Below are positions 1 to 5,334 of a DNA stretch of 9,203 nt, piece after piece. Every line of letters begins with the position of its first letter. The first letter of the stretch is position 1. The position numbers were made by a program, and so were the translations under genes. This stretch comes from Clostridiales bacterium (lineage in GTDB: Bacteria; Bacillota; Clostridia; Oscillospirales; Acutalibacteraceae): contig JAAYKB010000021.1 in the NCBI GenBank assembly GCA_012522615.1, positions 1 through 9,203 of the forward strand, in the 5' to 3' direction. The notes beneath the pieces are model-generated. The model made no database searches, was not told the DNA's origin, and saw nothing but the letters and a program-made list of their open reading frames with translations.

Positions 1-1
1 C

Positions 2-889
2 TCAATAGCAAATCAATTCATCACCAATAATATTGACCTCATTATGGGAGGCGGAGGAAGCGTTTTTGACGCTGCATTAAGAAGCAATGCTCAAAATAAG
101 GGATATACCTTAATAACTAAAAAAAGCACGTTGTCAAACACTGATGCAAAAAAAGTATTGGGCCTTTTCGCTGATGGAGATTTCCCTTATAAAAAGCAAG
201 GTTATCCGGAAGACACCCCCACTCTTGAGGAAATGACCAAAAAAGGCATTCAGATATTAGATAATAAAAATGGGTTTTTCCTTATGTCGGAGGGCGGACG
301 GATAGACCATGCCGGGCATGCGAATAATATAGAATTAAATATTGAAGAAACCCTTGAATTCGACAAAGCGGTAAAGGCTGCTCTGGATTTTGCAAAAAAG
401 GATAAAAACACACTTGTAATCGTGACGGCTGATCACGAAACCGGCGGGTTGCAATACGATAAATCGAAAGATGAGTATTATTTTACATCAGGGGATCATT
501 CCGCTACCGAGGTCCCGTTATATGCTTACGGTGTCGGGGCCGAGAAATTCTCGGGCAGAATGGACAATACGCATATCTCCCAGAGAATCAAGAGCTTATT
601 CGAGCCGAAACCTACCACGACTACAAAAAAAGATACCACGACTGGCAAAGCAACAACAACAACCGAGGATAAGGGCGAAACAGATAATACATCCGGCAAT
701 ACATTAAATACATCCGATACACTTCAATCAAACAACAGCGAGCCATCCGGCACGTCTTCCGAAACCGCCCCCGCCGGAAATCCGGAATCCGACTCGAATA
801 TATTATTAATTGTGCTCGTAATTATCGGAGGGGTCTTTGTATTTGGCGGCGGCGGCCTTGCGGTTTATATGTTTGTTATAAAAAAATAA
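2..889 (+). CDS. Alkaline phosphatase, C-terminal part, with Ser/Thr stalk and C-terminal membrane anchor (5' end outside window)
   Basis: The frame is open from base 2, so the ATG at 44 is internal and the gene begins outside the window; 295 residues are visible. The PhoA-family metal ligands can be placed in order (fragment numbering): Glu97, Asp102 and His106 in SEGGRIDHAGH, Asp144-His145 in TADHETGG, and His166 in SGDHS. The nucleophilic Ser lies in the missing part. Family knowledge: these enzymes hydrolyse phosphate monoesters outside the cytoplasm using two zinc ions and one magnesium ion. After the catalytic domain comes a stalk of about 60 residues rich in Thr, Ser, Asn and Gly (about 201-264). 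Next is one hydrophobic segment (about 267-292) ending in Lys-Lys. I infer a cell-surface enzyme tethered by its C-terminus; there is no LPXTG sorting motif. The family call is secure; the physiological substrate is unknown. Confidence 0.93.
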   Translation, partial: SIANQFITNNIDLIMGGGGSVFDAALRSNAQNKGYTLITKKSTLSNTDAKKVLGLFADGDFPYKKQGYPEDTPTLEEMTKKGIQILDNKNGFFLMSEGGRIDHAGHANNIELNIEETLEFDKAVKAALDFAKKDKNTLVIVTADHETGGLQYDKSKDEYYFTSGDHSATEVPLYAYGVGAEKFSGRMDNTHISQRIKSLFEPKPTTTTKKDTTTGKATTTTEDKGETDNTSGNTLNTSDTLQSNNSEPSGTSSETAPAGNPESDSNILLIVLVIIGGVFVFGGGGLAVYMFVIKK

Positions 890-962
890 GGTGGTATGCC
901 GGTCAAAACAGGTTTAACCGTTACAGCCTATTAATACCAGTCCATTATAAAACCTTCCCTGA

Positions 963-1009
963 AAAAGCACCTCTTTGTAGTAAATTCCCAGCTACAAAGA
1001 GGTGCTTTT
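963..1009. terminator. Bidirectional rho-independent terminator between convergent genes
   Basis: A perfect 18-bp stem (963-980 with 992-1009) surrounds an 11-base loop. One arm starts with AAAA and the other ends with TTTT, so both strands give a hairpin plus U-run. It lies between the stop of the phosphatase gene (+) and the stop of the esterase gene (-, ends at 1027), where it can end both transcripts. Confidence 0.9.
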
Positions 1010-1026
1010 ATGCTTTGAAAACAGTA

Positions 1027-1842
1027 TTAAAGCTCATGTATCCAGCGCCCTGCCATTTCCGTCCATGCTCTGCACCCCTCATTAAGGATACCGGTTTCAT
1101 CGGTCGCCAAAGAAAGCCCGTGAGGTCCGGAAGGAAATATATGCATTTCAAAGGATATACCCTGTTTTCTTAAAGCGTTTGCTAAAAGCAGCGAGTTTTC
1201 CACGGGTACGCATCCGTCGTCAAATGTATGCCATATAAATGCGGGCGGTGTGTCGGGGGACACCCGGTTCTCGAGCGAAACCAACGCCAAATCCTGCTCG
1301 TACCGGTCTTTTAACAGGTTTATGAACGAGTCGCGGTGGGCAAACTCTCCCGACGTAATAACCGGATATGCAAGTATCATTCCGTTCGGTCTGTTTTCCT
1401 GATGCTCAAACCCCAGGGGCACGGTTACAAAATCCTTGTTCCAGAAGACCCCCAGACTTGCCGCCAGATGCCCGCCCGCCGAAAACCCGCATACGATTAT
1501 CTTTTCGGGGTCGATATCCCATTCGGCGGCGTTTTCACGTACAACAGAAACGGCCTTTGAAAGCTCGAGCAAAGCGCCGGGGAAGGGCAGCTTGTTTACA
1601 GAATACCTTAACACAAAGCTCTGAAACCCGAGCGAATTGAACCGCAAAGCAATCGGTTCGGCTTCGCGATCGGAGGTCATTACGTAACCCCCTCCGGGGC
1701 ATACGATGACGGCGGGACGCTTTTTGTGGTAATCCATCTCGGGAGAATGGCTTATGATATAGGTGTAAAGCTTCGGGTCGGCGCTTCCCTCCAACCCCGC
1801 GGCCTGATAATCGACATTGATGTTTATGACTTTGTGAAGCAT
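1027..1842 (-). CDS. Alpha/beta-hydrolase esterase (acetyl-xylan-esterase-like, COG0657 type)
   Basis: 271 residues with no signal peptide or membrane segment, so probably cytoplasmic. The alpha/beta-hydrolase parts are in order: an oxyanion-hole motif CPGGGY (48-53), the nucleophile elbow GFSAGG with Ser121, an acid in HTFDDG (Asp208 or Asp209), and the catalytic His241 in SGPHG. The DDGCVPVENS segment and the overall length fit small clostridial esterases usually annotated as lipase/esterase or acetyl xylan esterase. The substrate is inferred: removal of acetyl or other short acyl groups from sugars is likely but not shown. The ATG at 1842 has an AAGGGGA ribosome site (1851-1857) about 8 bases upstream. 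The gene lies 79 bases downstream of the XRE regulator gene on the same strand, so co-transcription is possible. I saw no convincing promoter in the gap. Confidence 0.85.
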   Translation of the reverse strand: MLHKVININVDYQAAGLEGSADPKLYTYIISHSPEMDYHKKRPAVIVCPGGGYVMTSDREAEPIALRFNSLGFQSFVLRYSVNKLPFPGALLELSKAVSVVRENAAEWDIDPEKIIVCGFSAGGHLAASLGVFWNKDFVTVPLGFEHQENRPNGMILAYPVITSGEFAHRDSFINLLKDRYEQDLALVSLENRVSPDTPPAFIWHTFDDGCVPVENSLLLANALRKQGISFEMHIFPSGPHGLSLATDETGILNEGCRAWTEMAGRWIHEL

Positions 1843-1921
1843 AAGTAAGATCCCCTTTGAAATTCAATTTTATCCGATTTATAGGTATGTACTAACAATA
1901 CGGTTATGTAAACCAGTGATA

Positions 1922-2164
1922 CTACTCATCTTCGAATATAGCATCATTAATTTCAGGAAAATTCAACAGTTCGGATATTGTCATTCCCAAACCGATTGAA
2001 ATACGGTGTAATGTCCTCAATCCCGGACTTTTTGTATTACCTTTAACGATATTCTCAAGAGTAGATTGTTTCATTCCCGATAATGTGGCTAATTTATTTA
2101 ATGTGATATTCCTTTCTTTACACAAAGCCAAAATCCTTTTAGTAATTGCTTCGGAATATGTCAT
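1922..2164 (-). CDS. XRE/Cro-C1 family helix-turn-helix regulator
   Basis: An 80-residue protein made almost wholly of one HTH domain (about residues 5-68). TLNKLATLSGMKQSTLENIV is the helix-turn-helix, with Gly30 at the turn and QST starting the recognition helix; GMTISELL is the usual last helix. The tail is acidic (EINDAIFEDE). It has no sensor or dimerisation domain beyond this. I prefer the ATG at 2164 because GAGGTG (2170-2175) lies 5 bases upstream. The GTG at 2170 is in frame but overlaps that ribosome site and would add only two residues. The control region upstream has a long inverted repeat and AGAAT/ATTCT half-sites, as expected for an autoregulated repressor. Base composition is clearly more AT-rich than thrS or cphA, which suggests acquired DNA. 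The target genes are unknown. Confidence 0.85.
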   Translation of the reverse strand: MTYSEAITKRILALCKERNITLNKLATLSGMKQSTLENIVKGNTKSPGLRTLHRISIGLGMTISELLNFPEINDAIFEDE

Positions 2165-2177
2165 AAACACACCTCAC

Positions 2178-2234
2178 CCTAATATGGTTAATTTTAGAAT
2201 ACCATTCTCAAGAATAAATATTACCCATATTAGG
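2178..2234. promoter_or_regulatory. Candidate operator region: 15-bp inverted repeat with nested AGAAT half-sites
   Basis: The arms at 2178-2192 and 2220-2234 are inverted copies matching at 14 of 15 positions; the core is CCTAATATGG / CCATATTAGG. Inside the 27-base centre are three alternating half-sites: AGAAT (2196-2200), ATTCT (2204-2208) and AGAAT (2211-2215). The left arm starts just upstream of the ribosome site of the XRE gene. Binding by the XRE protein is my inference. The symmetry is seen directly. Confidence 0.6.
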
Positions 2235-2256
2235 TTGACTTTTAATGAACTTTGTA

Positions 2257-2284
2257 ATAAATTACCCTTACAAGGGTAATTTAT
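2257..2284. repeat. 28-bp palindrome (13-bp arms, 2-base centre) upstream of the zinc-finger frame
   Basis: The arms 2257-2269 and 2272-2284 pair perfectly around AC. The core is ATTACCCTT / AAGGGTAAT. The right arm contains AAGGG (2272-2276), which would be the ribosome site for the ATG at 2287. The palindrome could be a protein-binding operator. If transcribed, it could also be a stem hiding the ribosome site. The ATTACCC box recurs at 2220-2226 in the neighbouring inverted repeat, which favours a shared regulator. Confidence 0.6.
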
Positions 2285-2286
2285 AT

Positions 2287-2390
2287 ATGCCTATCAAGAC
2301 ATCTGCTTTATTTGCGGCCATGAAAGTAACCTTAAACATATTCATGGAAAATGTATTTGCAAGAGCTGTATTGACGAATTAATCAGATAG
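2287..2390 (+). pseudogene. Small four-cysteine zinc-finger protein (Gin-like), apparently frameshifted at its start
   Basis: A short frame (codons from 2280, stop TAG at 2388-2390) encodes AYQDICFICGHES followed by an HIHGKCICKSCIDELIR tail. This gives C-x2-C, 14 residues, then C-x2-C, a typical small zinc-finger layout. Spacing and the final CxxCIDEL resemble the Gin/CsfB family of anti-sigma-G zinc fingers, but the match is from motif memory only. The Cys frame has no ATG, GTG or TTG. The only plausible start, ATG at 2287 with AAGGG at 2272-2276, is out of frame by one base and would instead give an unremarkable 31-residue peptide. One missing base after the ATG would restore the finger. 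It may be a decayed gene, a sequencing error, or a gene using AUA at 2283. It diverges from the XRE gene. Confidence 0.42.
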
Positions 2391-2406
2391 AAGGATTCTC
2401 ACAAAT

Positions 2407-2446
2407 AAAAAAAGTCGACTGCTGTCAAAACCAGTGGGCTTCTTTT
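2407..2446. terminator. Possible imperfect terminator after the zinc-finger frame
   Basis: An A-run leading into AGTCGACTG (to 2421) can pair with CAGTGGGCTTCTTTT (2432-2446) around a 10-base loop. The stem is about 15 positions with two mismatches and one G-U pair. It sits 16 bases after the TAG at 2390 and ends in a short T-run. It is a weak call because of the mismatches. Confidence 0.4.
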
Positions 2447-2464
2447 CGTCGATAATGATAATAA

Positions 2465-2488
2465 AAAGCCGCCGTTTCCGGCGGCTTT
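2465..2488 (-). terminator. Rho-independent terminator of the tRNA-Gly gene
   Basis: A perfect 10-bp stem (AAAGCCGCCG at 2465-2474 with CGGCGGCTTT at 2479-2488) has a 4-base loop. On the minus strand it is followed by more T residues (complement of 2461-2464). It begins 4 bases after the 3' CCA of the tRNA, as expected for a single-tRNA unit. Confidence 0.9.
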
Positions 2489-2492
2489 CTAT

Positions 2493-2567
<75 letters not shown>

Positions 2568-2570
2568 ATA

Positions 2571-2602
2571 TATGCTGCGGCCAAAACCCCGACCGCAGCA
2601 TA
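2571..2602 (-). repeat. Hairpin just upstream of the tRNA 5' end
   Basis: A perfect 10-bp inverted repeat (TATGCTGCGG at 2571-2580, CCGCAGCATA at 2593-2602) has a 12-base loop. It ends 3 bases before the mature tRNA 5' end. No T-run follows on either strand, so it is a poor intrinsic terminator for thrS. It may act as a processing or leader structure in transcripts that read through from thrS. Confidence 0.55.
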
Positions 2603-2603
2603 A

Positions 2604-2632
2604 AGATTATCATAATTATCAGGAAAAATCAA
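2604..2632 (-). promoter_or_regulatory. SigA-type promoter for tRNA-Gly
   Basis: On the minus strand TTGATT (2632-2627) is followed after 17 bases by TAATCT (2609-2604), with TG one base before the -10 (extended -10). The predicted start near 2597 is about 30 bases before the mature tRNA. This is sequence match only. Confidence 0.55.
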
Positions 2633-2669
2633 GTGTTTGCCCATGCAATTTTTAAAATTTTATGGGATA

Positions 2670-4601
2670 TTATCTAGCTTTTTCTTTAACCTCTTTACAT
2701 GCGCGCATAAGAAAATCGTCAAGGGCCATAACGCCGAGATCGCCCTCCTTGCGTGAACGGACCGATACGGTGCCCTCCTCGGCCTCACGTTCCCCGATTA
2801 TAAGCATATACGGCACCTTTTGCACCTGCGCCTCGCGAATCTTATAGCCAACCTTTTCGTTCCTCAAGTCGGACTCTGCCCGCAAACCGGCGGCGCGCAG
2901 TCTTTCGGCAACCTCCATCACCTTTTCCGACTGCTTTTCGGATATCGGCAGTACGCGCACCTGTTCGGGGGCGATCCACAGCGGCAGGGCGCCGGCATAC
3001 TTTTCAAGCAGCAGCGCAAGCGTGCGCTCATAGCAGCCGATCGAGGTGCGGTGTATAACATAGGGATGCTTCTTCTGGCCGTCGGCGTCGACATATTCCA
3101 TACCGAACCGCTCGGCAAGCTGGAAGTCTATCTGAATTGTGATCAAGGTGTCCTCCTTGCCGTGGACATTCCTAATCTGTATATCCAGCTTGGGGCCGTA
3201 GAAGGCAGCCTCGCCGTCGGCTTCGGTATATTCGATATTAATATCGTTTAAAATCTCGCGCATACGCCCCTGAACATCCTCCCACTGCTCCTGCGACCCG
3301 ATATATTTTTCCCTGTTGTTCGGGTCCCATTTCGAGAAGCGGTAGGATACATCCTCGTCCAACCCAAGGGTTTTCAGCATGAATACGGCAAGGTCGACAC
3401 AGCCGCGGAATTCATCCTTAAGCTGGTCGGGACGGCATGCGATATGCCCCTCCGAAATGGTAAACTGGCGCACACGTATCAGGCCGTGCATCTCCCCGCT
3501 GTCCTCGTTTCGGAAAAGGGTGGAGGTCTCGTTCAAACGTATGGGCAGCTCCTTATAGGAACGCATGCGGCTTAAATAAACCTGGAACTGGAACGGACAG
3601 GCCATCGGGCGGAGGGCAAAAACCTCGTCGTTCTTTTCGGGGTCGCCGATAATAAACATACCCTCGCGGTAATGATCCCAATGCCCCGATATTTTATACA
3701 GATCGCTTTTAGCCAAAAACGGGGTTTTGGTAAGCAGATAGCCGCGCTTTTGCTCCTCGTCCTCGACAAACCGCTGGAGCAGCTGGATGACTCGCGCCCC
3801 TTTGGGCATAAGAATGGGCAGACCCTGACCGATATAATCGACGGTTGTGAAATACTCAAGCTCACGCCCGATCTTATTGTGATCGCGCTTTTTCGCCTCC
3901 TCAAGCATGTTGAGATGCTCCTCAAGCTCGCTTGCCTTCGGGAAGGCCACCCCGTAAATACGCTGGAGCATTTTTTTGCTTGAATCGCCCCGCCAGTAAG
4001 CGCCGGTCACGCTCAACAGCTTGAACGCCTTGACCCTGCCGGTGTCCGGAAGATGGGGGCCGGCGCACAGATCGGTGAATTCTCCCTGCTTATAAAACGA
4101 AATAGGGGCGTCCTCGGGCAGATCGTTTATCAGCTCGATTTTATAAGGCTCCGATTTCATAAGCTCTAACGCCTCTGCCCGTGAAAGGGTAAAGCGCTCG
4201 ATTTCCAAGGATTCCTTGACAATCTTCTTCATTTCGGCCTCGATTTTTGACAGGTCGTCTACCGTAAACGGCTCTGCGGTATCAAAATCATAGTAAAACC
4301 CGTTATCAATCGCCGGACCTATCGCCAGCCTTGCGTCGGGATAAAGGCGCTTTACGGCCTGCGCCATGATGTGCGACGCCGTATGCCAGAAGGCCTTTTT
4401 TCCGTCAGGGCTGTCAAAGGTCAGAATTTCAACCGTGCAGTCCGAATCGAGGACGGTGCGCAGATCGACAACCCTGCCGTCAACCCTTGCGGCACATGCC
4501 GCTTTATACAGGCCCATTGAAATATCACGACAAAGCGCGTCTACCGTGGTGTTTTCCGCCGCCTCGCGGATATCGCCGCCTTTTAGCGTAATCTTCAGCA
4601 T
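2670..4601 (-). CDS. thrS: Threonyl-tRNA synthetase
   Basis: 643 residues, the normal full length. It charges tRNA-Thr with threonine in the cytoplasm. Order of domains: TGS (1-62); the editing domain with HTASH (His73, His77) and CAGPH (Cys179, His183), which removes mischarged Ser; the class II catalytic core (about 243-535); and the anticodon-binding domain (about 545-643). Zinc ligands of the active site are Cys335 in RPMACP, His386 in EGHIAC and His517 in VIHRTS. Motif 2 is FRNEDSGEMHGLIRVRQF (363-380); motif 3 lies around Glu525-Arg526. I chose the ATG at 4601 because MLKITLKGGD is the proper TGS start and AGAAAGG (4611-4617) lies 9 bases upstream. The frame stays open further upstream only because it runs into the T-box leader. 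It is regulated by that leader. Confidence 0.97.
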   Translation of the reverse strand: MLKITLKGGDIREAAENTTVDALCRDISMGLYKAACAARVDGRVVDLRTVLDSDCTVEILTFDSPDGKKAFWHTASHIMAQAVKRLYPDARLAIGPAIDNGFYYDFDTAEPFTVDDLSKIEAEMKKIVKESLEIERFTLSRAEALELMKSEPYKIELINDLPEDAPISFYKQGEFTDLCAGPHLPDTGRVKAFKLLSVTGAYWRGDSSKKMLQRIYGVAFPKASELEEHLNMLEEAKKRDHNKIGRELEYFTTVDYIGQGLPILMPKGARVIQLLQRFVEDEEQKRGYLLTKTPFLAKSDLYKISGHWDHYREGMFIIGDPEKNDEVFALRPMACPFQFQVYLSRMRSYKELPIRLNETSTLFRNEDSGEMHGLIRVRQFTISEGHIACRPDQLKDEFRGCVDLAVFMLKTLGLDEDVSYRFSKWDPNNREKYIGSQEQWEDVQGRMREILNDINIEYTEADGEAAFYGPKLDIQIRNVHGKEDTLITIQIDFQLAERFGMEYVDADGQKKHPYVIHRTSIGCYERTLALLLEKYAGALPLWIAPEQVRVLPISEKQSEKVMEVAERLRAAGLRAESDLRNEKVGYKIREAQVQKVPYMLIIGEREAEEGTVSVRSRKEGDLGVMALDDFLMRACKEVKEKAR

Positions 4602-4643
4602 ATAATCATACCTTTCTGTTGAAATGTATCGCAATCTAAATAC

Positions 4644-4675
4644 AAAAAAGCTCCGCCCCGATAAAGGGACGAAGC
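4644..4675 (-). terminator. Regulated terminator of the thrS T-box
   Basis: On the minus strand GCTTCGTCCC (4675-4666) pairs with GGGGCGGAGC (4659-4650) around a 6-base loop and is followed by six T (4649-4644). It comes directly after the T-box core, so formation of the antiterminator competes with it. It ends 42 bases before the thrS ATG. Confidence 0.9.
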
Positions 4676-4930
4676 AATAATGCCGCGTGGTTCCACCCTC
4701 ACTTCGCAAAGCCGTAACAAACGGCCTCGCCTTTGAAGCGGCGTATAACGGCGCCGAACCGTCATGCCTTGCGCGACCGGAATTTTGACCCGCCCGCCTT
4801 ATCGGCATGCACTCCGGGACGGTAGCAAATCCGTTAAGCCCTGCGCCGCTTTCAGCCTGTCTCCGCACGGGAAACGGCGGCGCTCTCTGGCAGGGCATTG
4901 CGAAAAGCCTTCCCCATCAATGCTTTATAG
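4644..4930 (-). promoter_or_regulatory. T-box riboswitch leader of thrS
   Basis: The leader shows all the expected parts on the minus strand. The T-box core AGGGTGGAACCACGCG (4699-4684) contains TGGA, which pairs with the UCCA end of uncharged tRNA. Stem I has a base helix (4919-4923 with 4809-4813), a TGATG/GGA K-turn-like motif above it, an AGAGA bulge (4888-4884) and a distal GGCTGAAA (4857-4850). The threonine codons ACC (4823-4821) and ACG (4834-4832) lie on its 3' side; I favour ACC as specifier because it directly precedes the GGGA/TCCC helix. Family knowledge: uncharged tRNA-Thr binding stabilises the antiterminator, so thrS is expressed when threonine is short. The 5' end is approximate. 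Confidence 0.93.
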
Positions 4931-4933
4931 TTT

Positions 4934-4967
4934 ATTATATGCTATCACCGCGCATTATAAAAGTCAA
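4934..4967 (-). promoter_or_regulatory. Promoter of the T-box/thrS unit
   Basis: TTGACT (4967-4962) is a good -35. The best-spaced -10 is TAGCAT (4944-4939, 17-base spacer). A better-looking TATAAT (4939-4934) lies 22 bases away, too far for that -35. Either gives a start about 5-15 bases before Stem I, consistent with the leader's 5' end. Which -10 is used is uncertain. Confidence 0.55.
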
Positions 4968-5174
4968 GCATTCGGGAATATTTTTCCGAATATTATTCCC
5001 TGCATTTAGTGGGGATTTTAAAGAAAAAAGCCGTAAAATACCCAACCTATTAAACGCCGTTATTGTTATATAAGGTCCGCCCCCGCGGGTTCTCTATCTA
5101 CCGCCGCCGCGCAGGGGTCTATCCCATATCGGCCCGCCTCTCCGTTTTCCTGCCGTTTACCGCCTCACCCTCAA

Positions 5175-5209
5175 TCCCAACTCCTAGTTCCTAATTCCTA
5201 GCTCCCAGC
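5175..5209. repeat. Five-copy degenerate heptamer tandem repeat (TCCTAGT type)
   Basis: Five consecutive 7-base units are visible: TCCCAAC, TCCTAGT, TCCTAAT, TCCTAGC, TCCCAGC. Each starts with TCC, keeps A at position 5, and varies at positions 4, 6 and 7. The period is not a multiple of three and no gene covers it, so it is a non-coding short tandem repeat. It probably varies in copy number by slippage. Confidence 0.75.
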
Positions 5210-5261
5210 ATTGTAAATAATTTCCAAATACAACTATAAAACTTTGTGCAAAAGGTAGAAT

Positions 5262-5315
5262 ATGGAAATAATGCTTGACAACAAAATGCATTTATGGTAC
5301 ACTGAACCAGCCGAG
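5262..5315 (+). pseudogene. Possible 5' stump of a GH95-like glycoside hydrolase gene
   Basis: An ATG at 5262 with AAAAGG (5250-5255) 6 bases upstream opens a frame reading MEIMLDNKMHLWYTEPAE. HLWYTEPAE resembles the very N-terminus of GH95 alpha-L-fucosidase-type enzymes, which typically begin LWY..PA..W. The likeness stops at about 5315. From there the frame carries no family motif and runs antisense into cphA. A weak promoter, TTGTAA (5211-5216) and TATAAA (5235-5240) with an 18-base spacer, lies upstream. The call rests on about nine residues and could be chance. If right, the rest of the gene was deleted or displaced beside cphA. Confidence 0.3.
5275..5303 (+). promoter_or_regulatory. 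Strong SigA-like promoter sequence pointing into the 3' end of cphA (antisense)
   Basis: TTGACA (5275-5280) is an exact consensus -35. After 17 bases comes TACACT (5298-5303), preceded by TGG (extended -10). Transcription would start near 5310 and run antisense to cphA, whose stop is at 5335-5337. No sense gene follows on this strand. It overlaps the possible gene stump, so one of the two readings may be accidental. Confidence 0.45.
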
Positions 5316-5334
5316 AGAGAAAACCGTTTCCCGA

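Larger units (their letters stand above)
4968..5334. other. Gene-free junction between the thrS promoter and the cphA 3' end
   Basis: No intact gene is visible here. Beside the thrS promoter are short overlapping inverted repeats (ATTCGG/CCGAAT and GGGAATA/TATTCCC, 4970-5000). A GC-rich stretch (5080-5170) has no recognisable product. A heptamer tandem repeat follows at 5175-5209. The last 120 bases turn AT-rich and hold + strand expression signals and a possible gene stump, listed separately. I saw no clear intrinsic terminator for cphA. Confidence 0.6.

Noticed and set aside
44..46. ATG at 44 as start of the phosphatase gene
   Set aside because: The frame is open upstream and the residues before it (FITNNIDLI) continue the conserved strand leading into the MGGG motif.
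471..707. 78-codon + strand frame inside the phosphatase gene
   Set aside because: It is an out-of-frame shadow of the conserved phosphatase C-terminus and stalk, with no motif of its own.
2168..2170. GTG start for the XRE gene
   Set aside because: It overlaps the ribosome site GAGGTG; the ATG at 2164 has proper spacing.
2820..3251. 143-codon + strand frame inside thrS
   Set aside because: It is antisense to the conserved catalytic and anticodon-binding regions of ThrRS and has no motif of its own.
4602..4898. N-terminal extension of thrS by 99 codons
   Set aside because: It lies inside the T-box leader. The TGS domain starts properly at the ATG at 4601, which has its own ribosome site; the extension is low-complexity, Arg/Ala-rich shadow sequence.
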